Shown one piece after another: positions 17,942 through 26,767 of a stretch of DNA of 39,622 nucleotides. A program made the translations under genes and the position numbers. The notes beneath the pieces were generated by a model that saw only the letters and a program-made list of their open reading frames with translations, made no database searches and had not been told where the DNA came from. The DNA lies in NCBI GenBank assembly GCA_018609055.1, contig JABAYJ010000003.1:89457-129078 (forward strand), given 5' to 3'. Source of the DNA: Flavobacteriales bacterium (GTDB lineage: Bacteria > Bacteroidota > Bacteroidia > Flavobacteriales_D > CAJJDF01). Within the stretch, counting starts at the first letter, position 1. Every line of letters begins with the position of its first letter.

Positions 17942-18928
17942 ATGTCACAAAAAAATGTACGTCTAGAAGTAATGAAACACCTTGAAAAAGATATAGATTC
18001 TCTTATTCAAAAATATCTTATCCCAATTGATTCTATTTGGCAACCTCAAGATTTTTTGCCAGATTCAAGAGACGATAATTTTTTGGATCAAATTACTGAA
18101 ATTCAAGAGTTAGCTAAAGATTTACCTTACGATTTTTGGGTGGTTTTGGTAGGTGACATGATTACTGAAGAAGCTCTACCAACTTACGAAAGTTGGTTGA
18201 TGGATGTGGAAGGTGTAGATCAAGTAGAAGGAAATGGATGGGCAACTTGGATTGCTCAATGGACTTCGGAAGAGAACAGACACGGAGATTTATTGAACAA
18301 ATACTTGTATTTATCTGGAAAGGTAAATATGCGAGAAGTAGAAGTTACTACTCAACATTTAATTGCAGATGGTTTTGATATTGGAACCGATCGCGATCCA
18401 TATAAAAACTTTATTTACACGAGTTTTCAGGAGCTTGCAACTTATGTTTCGCATAATAGAGTTTCGGAAATTGCTAAAGCAAACGGAAACAAGAATTTGG
18501 CAAAAATGTGTAAAATGGTAGCTGGAGACGAAATGCGTCACCACACTGCTTATGCAGAATTTGTAGAGCGAATTTTTGCTGTAGATCCTAGTCAAATGAT
18601 GTTGGCGTTTACAGATATGATGAAAAAGAAAATTACCATGCCAGCTCATTTCCTGAGGGAATCAGGCCAGAAAATTGGAACGGCTTTCGAAGAATTTTCA
18701 AACACGGCACAAAGAATTGGGGTTTACACTGCAACTGATTATGTAGATATACTGGATAAGCTTATTAAAAGATGGGAGATTGATAAAATCACTAACCTTA
18801 CTGATGAAGCTGAAAAAGCAAGAGACTATTTAATGAGGTTGCCTAGTCGTATGTTACGAATTGCCGACAGAATGAAATTGCCAGAAAGTTCGCATCAGTT
18901 TAAATGGGTAGAGCCTTCTAAAATCTAG
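17942..18928 (+). CDS. Acyl-[acyl-carrier-protein] desaturase
   Basis: This 328-residue soluble, di-iron fatty-acid desaturase (FA_desaturase_2, the stearoyl-ACP desaturase family) introduces a double bond into acyl-ACP. The two iron-binding repeats are clear: EENRH with E111 and H114, and DEMRH with E197 and H200. The additional ligand glutamates sit in TEEALPTY near residue 76 and FQELATYVS at E164. The protein is slightly shorter than plant enzymes and has no transit or signal sequence. It would adjust membrane fluidity. It is followed at 42 nt by an RDD membrane-protein gene, so the pair may be co-transcribed. A TACCTTTA sequence at 17888-17895 is a possible -7 box. Confidence 0.95.
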   Translation: MSQKNVRLEVMKHLEKDIDSLIQKYLIPIDSIWQPQDFLPDSRDDNFLDQITEIQELAKDLPYDFWVVLVGDMITEEALPTYESWLMDVEGVDQVEGNGWATWIAQWTSEENRHGDLLNKYLYLSGKVNMREVEVTTQHLIADGFDIGTDRDPYKNFIYTSFQELATYVSHNRVSEIAKANGNKNLAKMCKMVAGDEMRHHTAYAEFVERIFAVDPSQMMLAFTDMMKKKITMPAHFLRESGQKIGTAFEEFSNTAQRIGVYTATDYVDILDKLIKRWEIDKITNLTDEAEKARDYLMRLPSRMLRIADRMKLPESSHQFKWVEPSKI

Positions 18929-18970
18929 AGAGTTGTTTCTATATTTACCCATTAAAATGCCAAAAAAATA

Positions 18971-19369
18971 ATGGAAAATGTAATTTACCCAGGTATTCTT
19001 TTAAGAATTAAAGCCGCTTTAACAGACTATCTTATATTGCTAGCTTTAATCTTTTCTGTTTCTTTTATTTTCAAAGAATTTGATCACGTACCAAATTATG
19101 CAAGAATAATTGCATTTGTATTTATCTTTCTTTTGTATGACCCTCTTTTAGTTAGTTTATTTGGAGGAACAATTGGCCACCACTTTAATGGAATTAAAGT
19201 CAGAAGAGAAGAAAATGAGAAGAAAAATATTTTCTTTCATCTTGCTTTAATCAGATATATTATTAAAGTTTTTCTTGGTTGGATTTCTTTCTTCACAATT
19301 AATGGAAATCAAAAAGGTAAAGCCATTCATGATTTGGCTGTAGGTTCTATTGTGATTTTTAAAAAATAA
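18971..19369 (+). CDS. RDD family membrane protein
   Basis: This 132-residue integral membrane protein has the RDD signature: Arg in LLRIKAALTDYLILL and the Asp of the same helix, and a second Asp in the helix ending LYDPLLV. Three hydrophobic segments are visible, about 17-35, 43-62 and 93-113. The final segment GKAIHDLAVGSIVI is also typical. RDD proteins are poorly characterised; some are linked to ion transport. It lies between the desaturase gene and a polytopic membrane-protein gene on the same strand. Confidence 0.88.
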   Translation: MENVIYPGILLRIKAALTDYLILLALIFSVSFIFKEFDHVPNYARIIAFVFIFLLYDPLLVSLFGGTIGHHFNGIKVRREENEKKNIFFHLALIRYIIKVFLGWISFFTINGNQKGKAIHDLAVGSIVIFKK

Positions 19370-19393
19370 CACAATATCCATTTTTAATGGTTG

Positions 19394-19401
19394 TACTTTC
19401 G
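19394..19401 (+). promoter_or_regulatory. Candidate promoter (-7 box TACTTTCG)
   Basis: TACTTTCG differs from TAnnTTTG at one position and lies 20 nt before the GTG start at 19422. The same octamer precedes the ABC-F gene at 23305-23312 on the other strand. Confidence 0.35.
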
Positions 19402-19421
19402 TGCCGTAACGAAAGAAAAAA

Positions 19422-20060
19422 GTGAAAAAATTTAATCAAATAGTTGCCTATTTCCCTGCAATTGGAATGAGTGTTTATCTCATTATGTTTACTGCTGCTG
19501 CATCAATGTATCCTGGAGGTTCTGAGAATATCCAAACTGCTACTGATGGCTACAGTTTTTTCCATAATTTTTTGTGCGATACTAACAATGAGTTTACTCA
19601 CTCTGGGTTGAAAAACAATGGAAAAGTACTTGCAAATCTTGCACACATTGTACTTAGTTTAACAATGATGTCTTTCTTTTATGTAATGCCTAATATTTTT
19701 AACCATTCTAACAGAAACACCAAACTGATAAAAATACTTGGAGTCTTAGCAATGGCTATTTTTACATTTATGTACCAAGAAGAACTTCATGACTTGGTTG
19801 TAACTCTAGTTGGTGTGTTTGCTTCAATGGCTTTTCTGCCAATCTTTATTGAACTAGTAAAGTACAAAAACAGACCTTTTAAAATTCTAACTTATATTGT
19901 GTTTATAATGAGCCTTGCACTATACCTTGGCTTCGAAACCAAAGTAGGGATTTACTACATGCCTTTTCTACAGAAGTTTGTGTTTATGGTAGATGCTACC
20001 TTAGTTTATTGGACAGCTATAATTGTGATTAGAAAAAACAATAGAGGATTAGAAGCTTAA
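19422..20060 (+). CDS. Polytopic membrane protein, DUF998-like
   Basis: This 212-residue protein uses a GTG start (MKKFNQIVAYFPAIGMSVYL). It has about six hydrophobic segments, near 8-28, 66-86, 100-118, 121-140, 153-170 and 182-203. The segment YPGGSENIQ after the first helix, followed by FFHNFLCDTNNE in the first loop, resembles DUF998/frag1-like membrane proteins, whose function is unknown; this resemblance is from memory and not firm. No ATG occurs upstream in a useful position. It converges on the hchA-like gene. Confidence 0.75.
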   Translation: MKKFNQIVAYFPAIGMSVYLIMFTAAASMYPGGSENIQTATDGYSFFHNFLCDTNNEFTHSGLKNNGKVLANLAHIVLSLTMMSFFYVMPNIFNHSNRNTKLIKILGVLAMAIFTFMYQEELHDLVVTLVGVFASMAFLPIFIELVKYKNRPFKILTYIVFIMSLALYLGFETKVGIYYMPFLQKFVFMVDATLVYWTAIIVIRKNNRGLEA

Positions 20061-20065
20061 ATCAT

Positions 20066-20100
20066 TAAAATAAAATTGGGCAAGCTTTAAGGCTCACCCA
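20066..20100 (-). terminator. Terminator of the hchA-like gene
   Basis: On the minus strand TGGGTGAGC pairs fully with GCTTGCCCA (two G-U pairs, 6-nt loop) and is followed by ATTTTATTTT. In the plus direction two mismatches break the stem, so it mainly serves the minus-strand gene. Confidence 0.6.
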
Positions 20101-20127
20101 GATTTATAACCTCCCTCTAGTTTTGTG

Positions 20128-20982
20128 TTATTTTAAGGCTTTAAGTAATGTTTCGGCAGCAAGCTTTCCTAAGTTATTAGACGCTAAAGGACTTGCTCCG
20201 GTTATTAAATTCCTATCCAAACAAACTGTGTCATCCCCTTTGGTGTTTACTAAATTTGCTCCTAAGCTTTTCAGTTTTTCGCTTAACCCCCAAGGCATTT
20301 GTCCCGGTAAATATCCAATCATTGGCGTTTTCTTGTCTACTGAGTCAGGAAATACTGCCATATTATAGCCTTTATAAAGAAACTCTTGATTGTTGAGAGT
20401 GGTCGTTAATAAAGAACCTGGTCCATGACAAAGCGTAATAGTAAATAAGTCATTTTGGTGAGCCCAATTTAATGTTTTACCAACATTCTTATCTTCTGGA
20501 ATTCCTAACATTGCTCCGTGTCCTCCAGGAACAAAAACTGCTGCATAAGACTCTAAGTTAGAAAATGAATTAGCGACAAAGTCTGAAAGTTTATCTGGTG
20601 CTTCTAGCCTTGGTTTTAACTCCTTGTAAATAGCTTTTACATGTTCGTCTTTTTCTGGAAAAGCCCACATTTCAAAAACAACTGGCTTTCCTGTTGGTGT
20701 AACAATATCAAATTCAAACCCAGCATTTTTTAAATGCAACATTGGTAATAGCGCTTCAACTGGATGGTTTCCTGTAGAAAACATTTTCCCGTTTTGCATT
20801 GTTAAGTTCTTTTGTTCGGTAAAAATCACTAGAATTTTGGATTTCTTCCCTTTGTATTTCTCGTAAGAAATATTCTCATAATCTGTTTTGTCAACAGTCC
20901 CTAGTTTTATTGCCATTTTAGATGGGCTGTAAGATCCATCTGATTCTAATTTTAGAGCAATTCCTAACATTTTTTTTAGCAT
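20128..20982 (-). CDS. hchA: Hsp31/HchA-like DJ-1/PfpI-superfamily protein
   Basis: This 284-residue protein matches E. coli Hsp31 (HchA) closely in length and residue numbering. HchA has been described as a holding chaperone, a glyoxalase III (methylglyoxal to lactate) and a protein deglycase; the last activity is disputed. The nucleophile is Cys185 in TLCHGPGSL, followed by His186, with the conserved Glu76 in GNHPVEALLPM and Asp213 in AVFPDSVDKK. The nucleophile-elbow neighbour PGGHGAMLGIPE is also present. It is cytosolic. It lies downstream of a Crp/Fnr regulator and an ABC-F gene in the same direction, but a promoter-like box at 21008 suggests separate control. Confidence 0.93.
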   Translation of the reverse strand: MLKKMLGIALKLESDGSYSPSKMAIKLGTVDKTDYENISYEKYKGKKSKILVIFTEQKNLTMQNGKMFSTGNHPVEALLPMLHLKNAGFEFDIVTPTGKPVVFEMWAFPEKDEHVKAIYKELKPRLEAPDKLSDFVANSFSNLESYAAVFVPGGHGAMLGIPEDKNVGKTLNWAHQNDLFTITLCHGPGSLLTTTLNNQEFLYKGYNMAVFPDSVDKKTPMIGYLPGQMPWGLSEKLKSLGANLVNTKGDDTVCLDRNLITGASPLASNNLGKLAAETLLKALK

Positions 20983-21007
20983 AATTTTTTGTTTCTAATA
21001 GTTAAAA

Positions 21008-21015
21008 CAAAAGTA
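21008..21015 (-). promoter_or_regulatory. Candidate hchA promoter (-7 box TACTTTTG)
   Basis: An exact TAnnTTTG match on the minus strand sits 25 nt before the hchA start codon, inside the 75-nt gap after the regulator gene. Confidence 0.5.
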
Positions 21016-21057
21016 GGATGCTAACTCCTAAATAAAATAACCCTATGGTAAGAAATG

Positions 21058-21633
21058 TTATTTCTTGGTTTTTTCAACTCTTATTCGGCTTAAACTTTGT
21101 TGAGTTATTCCTAGGTAAGATGCAATATGATAGTTGGGGGTGTGCTGTTCAATATCTGGATATTGTTCCAGAAATAGGTCGTATCTTTCTTCGGCAGTTA
21201 ACTGCAGTTGATTCAAGATTCGTTTATGCATGCTTACCAAATGTCTCTCAAGATTTTTTCTTTGAAAAGTTTCAAATTCAGGATAAAGATTATAAATTTC
21301 TTCTAGTTCTTTAGCGTTAAATTCTATCACTTTACAATCAGTAATACTCTCTACAGTTAATGTTGCTATTTGATTGCTGTAAATAGCCATGAAATCACTC
21401 ATCCACCAGTTTTTAATAGCAAACTGCAAAGTATGTTCTTTCCCTGTTTTGTCTGTGCAAAAAGAGCGTAAACAACCTTCATTCACAAAATAGGTTTTTC
21501 GAACCTTTTGTCCTTCGCGAATCAAAGTTTCTCCTTTAGAAATGTTTCTTTCTTTAGAAATAGAATACACATACTCTTCTGCTTTTTGACTGAGAGGTAT
21601 GCTACTTTTAATTTTGCTAATTAATTCTTTCAA
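21058..21633 (-). CDS. Crp/Fnr-family transcriptional regulator
   Basis: This 191-residue protein has an N-terminal cyclic-nucleotide-binding-like beta-roll (about 10-125), with GETLIREGQKVRKTYFVNEG as its start. The C-terminal region has a helix-turn-helix (HIASYLGITQQSLSRIR, about 168-184). The RxA/S phosphate-binding cassette of true CRP is not obvious and no FNR-type cysteine cluster is present, so the ligand is unknown; many Bacteroidota proteins of this type do not bind cAMP. It begins 14 nt after the ABC-F gene stop and is probably in its operon. The neighbouring hchA-like gene is a possible target. Confidence 0.9.
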   Translation of the reverse strand: MKELISKIKSSIPLSQKAEEYVYSISKERNISKGETLIREGQKVRKTYFVNEGCLRSFCTDKTGKEHTLQFAIKNWWMSDFMAIYSNQIATLTVESITDCKVIEFNAKELEEIYNLYPEFETFQRKNLERHLVSMHKRILNQLQLTAEERYDLFLEQYPDIEQHTPNYHIASYLGITQQSLSRIRVEKTKK

Positions 21634-21647
21634 AGCAATAGGTTTTA

Positions 21648-23285
21648 TTATTTAGACAAATTAATATCCGCTATTTTTTCAATCTTATTCCTTTCCAAAA
21701 ATGCATCAATAGTTTCGAAATGTTCTATCACCCTTTGGTTCTTAAACTCAAATACTTTTTCGGATAATCCCTGTAGGAAATCCCTGTCGTGAGAAACCAA
21801 AATTAAGGTTCCATTAAAATCCATAAGTGCTTCTTTCAATACATCTTTAGATTTTAAATCTAAGTGGTTTGTTGGTTCATCTAGTATGAGTAAATTTACG
21901 GGTTCAAGCAACAGTTTTACCATGGCAAGCCTTGTTTTTTCTCCTCCAGATAGCACACTTACTTTCTTATCAATATCGTCTCCGCTAAACATAAATCGGC
22001 CTAGCATATTTTTTATTTGAGTACGAATTTCACCTACCGCTACTTCGTCTATTGTTTGGAAAACTGTTAGATTTTCATCTAACAAAGAAGCTTGGTTTTG
22101 TGCAAAATATCCAACTTCAACATTGTGTCCTAATTTACATTCTCCTTCCACTTCTAGCTCTCCTAAAATAGCTTTAATCATGGTAGATTTTCCTTCACCA
22201 TTTCGCCCAACAAACGATACTTTTTCTCCTCTTGAGATAACCATGTTAGCATCTTTAAATACAGTATGCTCTCCGTAAGATTTGGAAACTTCCTTAACCG
22301 AAACAGGATAATCTCCCGATCTTGGTGATGGCGGAAAACGTAATTTTAATGCAGAAGTATCTACTTCGTCAATTTCAATAATTTCCAATTTTTCGAGCAT
22401 TCTTTCTCTTGAGGTAACTTGATTTGTTTTGGAATAAGTTCCTTTAAATCGGTCGATAAAAGTTTGGTTATCGGTAATGAATCTTTGTTGCTCTTTGTAG
22501 GCCTTTACTTGGTGTGATCTTCTTTCTTCTCGCAATTGTATGTAATGCGAGTAATTGGCTTTGTAATCGTAAATTTTTCCCATTGTTACCTCAATGGTTC
22601 TGTTTGTAATGTTATCGATAAATGCTCTGTCGTGAGAAATTACCATTACTCCATCCGCTTTGTTTACAAGGAAATCCTCAAGCCAAATTACCGATTCAAT
22701 ATCAATATGGTTGGTTGGCTCATCCAGTAAAATTAAATCTGGTTTTTGTAATAGTATTTTTGCCAACTCAATTCTCATTCTCCACCCTCCACTAAATTCG
22801 CTGGTTGGTCTGTGAAAATCTTCCGATTTAAATCCTAATCCCTTCAGTGCTTTTTCCACCTCCGAATCATAGTTTACATCTTCCAAAGCATAGAATTTCT
22901 CACCTAGCTCCGATACATCTTCTATGATTTTCATGAACTCAGCACTCTCGTAATCAGTTCGAGTAGTAAGCTCATTGTTTAGCCTTTCCATTTCGTTTTT
23001 AATCTGAAAAACTTCTTTAAATGCTTTTGCAGCTTCTTCAAAAACTGTGCAATCATCTTCGGTTAATAAGTGCTGAGGCAAATAAGCAATTACAGCTTCT
23101 TTGTTGGCTCTAATCGCTCCACTTGTTGGTTTTTGAACTCCTGCCACAATTTTCATCATGGTTGATTTCCCGGCTCCGTTTTTACCCATTAAGGCAATTT
23201 TATCGGTTGGGTTTATTACAAACGAAACATTACTGAATAGAGTGCTTCCACTAAATTCTACGGCTAAATTGTCAACTGAAATCAT
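21648..23285 (-). CDS. ABC-F family ATPase
   Basis: This 545-residue protein has two ABC ATPase domains and no membrane domain, the ABC-F layout of ribosome-associated translation factors. Domain 1 has Walker A GKNGAGKST (residues 35-43), signature SGGWRMRIELAK and Walker B LILLDEPTNHID. Domain 2 has GRNGEGKST, signature SGGEKTRLAMVK and LLILDEPTNHLD. Between them lies the charged interdomain linker. It lacks the C-terminal extension of Uup, and its closest type among familiar members seems to be the YdiF/YbiT-like housekeeping group rather than an antibiotic-resistance member, though this is uncertain. A TACTTTCG box precedes it. Confidence 0.93.
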   Translation of the reverse strand: MISVDNLAVEFSGSTLFSNVSFVINPTDKIALMGKNGAGKSTMMKIVAGVQKPTSGAIRANKEAVIAYLPQHLLTEDDCTVFEEAAKAFKEVFQIKNEMERLNNELTTRTDYESAEFMKIIEDVSELGEKFYALEDVNYDSEVEKALKGLGFKSEDFHRPTSEFSGGWRMRIELAKILLQKPDLILLDEPTNHIDIESVIWLEDFLVNKADGVMVISHDRAFIDNITNRTIEVTMGKIYDYKANYSHYIQLREERRSHQVKAYKEQQRFITDNQTFIDRFKGTYSKTNQVTSRERMLEKLEIIEIDEVDTSALKLRFPPSPRSGDYPVSVKEVSKSYGEHTVFKDANMVISRGEKVSFVGRNGEGKSTMIKAILGELEVEGECKLGHNVEVGYFAQNQASLLDENLTVFQTIDEVAVGEIRTQIKNMLGRFMFSGDDIDKKVSVLSGGEKTRLAMVKLLLEPVNLLILDEPTNHLDLKSKDVLKEALMDFNGTLILVSHDRDFLQGLSEKVFEFKNQRVIEHFETIDAFLERNKIEKIADINLSK

Positions 23286-23304
23286 GGTTGTTTTTTTGAA
23301 AAAA

Positions 23305-23312
23305 CGAAAGTA
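23305..23312 (-). promoter_or_regulatory. Candidate promoter (-7 box TACTTTCG) of the ABC-F gene
   Basis: The minus strand reads TACTTTCG 19 nt before the start codon. It is one base away from the TAnnTTTG consensus. Confidence 0.35.
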
Positions 23313-23339
23313 CTAAATTCTTCTCGTATATTTATGCTT

Positions 23340-23525
23340 ATGAAAAACATGAATACTATTCACACCTTCTCAATAATAGTTGGTTCCCTAGCTTTAATTT
23401 TTGGAATTATTATGTCAATAATAAAAGGTTCATTTCAAGATTACTTTCAAATAGTTTTTATAGGGACTATCCTAGCAGGATTAGGTGTAATGGGCAGAAA
23501 AAATAAAAAGAATCCTAAGGTTTAA
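23340..23525 (+). CDS. Small two-helix membrane protein
   Basis: From ATG 23340 the 61-residue product is MKNMNTIHTFSIIVG and so on, with two hydrophobic segments (about 8-26 and 33-49) and a Lys-rich tail GRKNKKNPKV that would lie in the cytosol. An ATG two codons upstream (23334) is also possible. I recognise no family. The compact two-helix topology and positive tail argue that it is a real gene. It is divergent from the ABC-F gene and followed by a hairpin terminator. Confidence 0.65.
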   Translation: MKNMNTIHTFSIIVGSLALIFGIIMSIIKGSFQDYFQIVFIGTILAGLGVMGRKNKKNPKV

Positions 23526-23556
23526 CCCAAGTTGTGTCAAAATTATCGCTCATTAT

Positions 23557-23592
23557 AATGGTGTTTTTAGTTAGTTAAATATACCATTTTTT
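23557..23592 (+). terminator. Candidate terminator after the small membrane protein
   Basis: Arms AATGGTGT (23557-23564) and ATACCATT (23581-23588) pair with one G-U around a 16-nt loop and run into a T tract. Confidence 0.45.
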
Positions 23593-23597
23593 GGCAA

Positions 23598-23960
23598 TTA
23601 AAAAAAGTCTTCTAAATCTCTTCTGTCTTTTTTTGTGGGCCTCCCTGCTCCTTTGTCTCGGTAGGTTTTTTGAGCCAATTGCTGCAACTTTAGCTTTTCC
23701 TTTTCTTCTATAGAGGTTGTTTCAATCAAGTAATCTGGAACCAACTTAGCCCCTACTCTCTTAGAAAGAACTTCAAGCACTTTGTATTCAAATTTAACCC
23801 CTCCCTTTTTTATCAGAATATTATCGCCCTTTCTTACCTCTTTTGCAGGCTTTGCTTCTGACCCATTAATTAAAATACGGTTTTTTTTACACGCCTCTGA
23901 GGCTTTGCTTCGGGTTTTGAAAAGTCGCACGGACCATAAAAAAGAATCTATTCTTGGCAT
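23598..23960 (-). CDS. hslR: S4-domain RNA-binding protein, Hsp15-like
   Basis: This 120-residue protein begins with an S4 RNA-binding domain (MPRIDSFLWSVRLFKTRSKA, then ILINGSEAKPAKEVRKGDNILI). The C-terminal tail is strongly basic, GAGRPTKKDRRDLEDF. Length and tail match heat-shock protein 15, which in E. coli binds 50S subunits carrying a nascent chain and helps recycle them. It is cytosolic. It stands alone, convergent with the small membrane-protein gene and divergent from the T9SS protein gene at 24157. Confidence 0.9.
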   Translation of the reverse strand: MPRIDSFLWSVRLFKTRSKASEACKKNRILINGSEAKPAKEVRKGDNILIKKGGVKFEYKVLEVLSKRVGAKLVPDYLIETTSIEEKEKLKLQQLAQKTYRDKGAGRPTKKDRRDLEDFF

Positions 23961-24156
23961 AAGGTGAAGTTAGCGGTAAATTTACTTTGTGTTGCGATAA
24001 CATTTAAAAAATTATTACTTTGGTTGTACTTAATCTCCTCAATAGGAAATCTAGAATAACTGTGTTAATCAAAAAAATCATTCTACTTTTACACTTTCTA
24101 CTCGTATTTACTATTGGGTTTAGTAATTTATAATTATTCATTAAAACTTATTTATC

Positions 24157-24837
24157 ATGAAAAAAACTCTACTTATCGCTTTATTTTTAGTCTCATCAAT
24201 AACGTTCTCTTTTGCTCAGTGTAGCAATGTTAATAGCGCTATATCCTCTTCGCAAACTGCTTTGGTAAACATGTACACTCCAGCCAGGTATTTTGTAACT
24301 CCGGGTTCTGCAAACACCTACTTCTGGGTTCTTTCCGATTTTAATGGGAATATTCTTGCTCAAGATTCAACACTTGGGAATTTTCAAATTTTAACTTTTA
24401 CTCCAACAGTATTAGATTCTCTTAAAATTTGCCAAACAGTAAAAAACTCCTCTACTGGAGCAGTTTGCTCAGTATGCGATACTATTGCTAGAGGAGCTCT
24501 TGTAAGTTGGGAATTAATTACATCAAACACTGGTGACACAAACACAACTTCTGGAGGAGGAGGAACTGGTGGTGGTGGATCAACAGCCTCATTAGAGACT
24601 ATTGAACCTATTGCTGCAAACATCTATCCTAACCCAACTAACGATATTATTAATATTAAAATAAAAGGTTCTTTCGATTACACAGCTAAACTTTTTAGTG
24701 TAAACGGAAAGCAACTATTCACAGCTGTAAACACTCCTGTTTTTGATGTGAGTTCATTACCAAAAGGGTTTTATTTCTTAGAGATAAAAGGAATAAAAAC
24801 AAATAAAAAAGTAGTGAAGAAAATTGTGAAATTATAG
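24157..24837 (+). CDS. T9SS type A sorting-domain protein
   Basis: This 226-residue secreted protein has a Sec signal peptide (MKKTLLIALFLVSSITFSFAQ), a middle part of about 110 residues with five or so cysteines (CSNVNS, ICQTVKN, AVCSVCDT), a Gly/Thr-rich linker, and a C-terminal type A sorting domain beginning IYPNPTNDIINIKI and ending VVKKIVKL. The sorting domain directs export through the type IX system and attachment or release at the cell surface. The middle part is reminiscent of an Ig-like or PKD-related fold but I cannot name it. The linker region encodes GGGGTGGGGS. A strong hairpin follows the stop. Confidence 0.9.
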   Translation: MKKTLLIALFLVSSITFSFAQCSNVNSAISSSQTALVNMYTPARYFVTPGSANTYFWVLSDFNGNILAQDSTLGNFQILTFTPTVLDSLKICQTVKNSSTGAVCSVCDTIARGALVSWELITSNTGDTNTTSGGGGTGGGGSTASLETIEPIAANIYPNPTNDIINIKIKGSFDYTAKLFSVNGKQLFTAVNTPVFDVSSLPKGFYFLEIKGIKTNKKVVKKIVKL

Positions 24838-24869
24838 AATTCACTAAAGGTTTATTAAACGATTTACCA

Positions 24870-24899
24870 AATAGTTGCAGTAATGCGACTATTTTTTTT
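24870..24899 (+). terminator. Terminator after the first T9SS gene
   Basis: A 9-bp stem (24870-24878 with 24885-24893, one G-U) and 6-nt loop are followed by eight T residues. Confidence 0.8.
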
Positions 24900-24936
24900 G
24901 TTTAAAATTGATTGATAAAACTAACTTTATTGTGTA

Positions 24937-25065
24937 ATGCAAAACCCACTCATTTTCAATTTCACCACTGATATTTCGGGGATAGCAATTCCCAAGGAAT
25001 TGAACAATCCGTTTGGGTTGGTGATTCCTAAAATTGCCTCTGTTTTTTACTTAAAAATAAATTAA
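24937..25065 (+). pseudogene. Truncated duplicate of the 5' end of the gene at 26768
   Basis: This 42-codon ORF begins MQNPLIFNFTTDISGIAIPK and matches the first 35 or so residues of the 257-residue protein at 26768-27541, including ELNNPFGLVIP with near-identical DNA. Similarity starts at or just before the ATG and stops near 25050, after which the frame runs into unrelated A+T-rich sequence and a stop. It cannot form the domain. The two copies bracket the T9SS gene at 25113-26738. Confidence 0.85.
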
Positions 25066-25112
25066 GAAAATAATTTGTAAATTGCATTTGAAAACAAATT
25101 ATACTAGATAAA

Positions 25113-26738
25113 ATGATAATTAAATCTTATTTAATAAAACTAACCATTTTTATTCTGTCTTTTATTGGGATAGAAAACTCTTTAATTGCACAAGCTTGGA
25201 GCAAATCTTTTGCTGCTGGGTTTGTTGATTCAAACAGTAGTTTTCTTGGGGGTTCGGAAGTTTTACAATTAGTGTCTCATAAAAAAAAGCTCTATGCCTC
25301 GGTTGGATATTGGCAAGACGGAAACAATATTTGGTATGGAGGAACAAGCTCTAGCAAAGGTTGGAGCCAAATTATTCGGTTAGACAACTCAAATGGTAAA
25401 TGGCTAGAAGATCATTTTCTTGGCTCAAGTTATTTAAGACCAGAATTACTTAAGCAAGTTGTTTTTACTAAAGACGCTTTGGGCAATCCTTTGACAAGTC
25501 CTGATACTGTTTTAATTGCTGCTGGCTATTCTCCAAACTACATTACAAGCACCGTTAAAGTCAAAACTTTTACGAGAAATGATGCAACTGGCAGTTGGGC
25601 AGAAAGTCAAATAGTGCAAGGAAATTTTCCTGCAGGAGAGAATTACTCTATTAGAGATGTTGAAGTCTATACAGATTCGGTTACTGGATTAGAAAGAATT
25701 TATGCCACAGTTGGAACAAAAGGTGTTTTTGCTGGAAAATACAATCCAGCTTCTGCAAGTAAAATTGACTGGATATCCACGGCCGAGTTTGGCCCTGTAA
25801 GTATTCGTCCGCTTGGAATTACTTTAGCAAATAATGCCTTGTATTTTTCCTCGGGCAATAAGTTATACCTAAGAACTGATGGAGGAACTCCTTCTTATTC
25901 TGTTGCTCATGATTTTAGCGACCTCAGCACTACCATTAATTCTGCTGTTGGCGGAATTCGTGGGTTAACCACTATAAATAACCCTAATGATACGAATCAA
26001 GCTTTGCTTTTAATGTGGTGTCCAAACGGACAATCAAAAGGAGTTATTTATAGACTAGAACCAAATAGCTTGGGTGGTTTTACCAGAATTTATGAAGCTA
26101 AAATTTCAGTTTTAGTTCAAAGTTATTTACCTGGTTCCTCTGTTAGTTATTTACTAGGTGCTTACAATGAATTTTATGAATATATTGATCCTGTTACTAA
26201 TGATACTAGTCACCTAATTGGCTTTGAAGCTCAAATAACCGGTGGTGGGCATCAAACTTGGAATGGATATTACAAAGGTGCCTTATTCGCAAAACGAAAT
26301 TCCAACATTCAATATAGTATTGAAGAGATAAATGGACCAATTGGAAATAGTGATCCTGCTTTGGTTTCAAACAGGTGTTATGTTCAATCTCCTTTTGCTG
26401 GAGAAAATGCAATCTATTTTGGTGGGTTTGACCCTAATGGAAATCAAGCTACCAATAAAGCATGGGTATTTAAAAAAGACAACTCCTTTACTTCAATTAA
26501 TGAGGTTGAAGACCAAAATATCAAGTTGTTGGTTTATCCCAATCCTGCGGTTAAAATTCTTACAATTGAAATTGAAACGAATGATTGTTTGGATTATAAA
26601 ATCATTTCCGTTTTAGGAAAAACTATTCGTTCTGGTAAGGTTTGCACTAAGAAACAAATTGATGTTTCGGAGTTATCTCCCAATATGTATTTCCTCAAAA
26701 TTGGGAATCAAACTAAGAAGTTTATTATTCAACCATAA
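25113..26738 (+). CDS. T9SS-sorted secreted protein of unknown function
   Basis: This 541-residue protein has a signal peptide (about residues 1-27, ending SLIAQ) and a C-terminal type A sorting domain starting LLVYPNPAVKILTIEIE and ending KKFIIQP. The body of about 440 residues is rich in beta strands and in Gly/Asn/Ser, with phrases such as LYASVGYWQDG, RIYATVGTKGVF and LYFSSGNKLYLRTDGG that suggest a beta-propeller built of irregular blades. No enzyme motif is evident. It would be displayed or released by the type IX system. It is flanked by a truncated and a complete copy of the RluA-N-like gene, which may mark an insertion or duplication. Confidence 0.87.
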   Translation: MIIKSYLIKLTIFILSFIGIENSLIAQAWSKSFAAGFVDSNSSFLGGSEVLQLVSHKKKLYASVGYWQDGNNIWYGGTSSSKGWSQIIRLDNSNGKWLEDHFLGSSYLRPELLKQVVFTKDALGNPLTSPDTVLIAAGYSPNYITSTVKVKTFTRNDATGSWAESQIVQGNFPAGENYSIRDVEVYTDSVTGLERIYATVGTKGVFAGKYNPASASKIDWISTAEFGPVSIRPLGITLANNALYFSSGNKLYLRTDGGTPSYSVAHDFSDLSTTINSAVGGIRGLTTINNPNDTNQALLLMWCPNGQSKGVIYRLEPNSLGGFTRIYEAKISVLVQSYLPGSSVSYLLGAYNEFYEYIDPVTNDTSHLIGFEAQITGGGHQTWNGYYKGALFAKRNSNIQYSIEEINGPIGNSDPALVSNRCYVQSPFAGENAIYFGGFDPNGNQATNKAWVFKKDNSFTSINEVEDQNIKLLVYPNPAVKILTIEIETNDCLDYKIISVLGKTIRSGKVCTKKQIDVSELSPNMYFLKIGNQTKKFIIQP

Positions 26739-26767
26739 CAAAACTAGAATTTATACCTCTTAGGGTA

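Noticed and set aside
24062..24133. 23-codon hydrophobic ORF (GTG start, KKIILLLHFLLVF) upstream of the first T9SS gene
   Set aside because: It looks like a signal peptide fragment but has no body, no ATG and no continuation; chance in A+T-rich DNA or an old remnant cannot be told apart.
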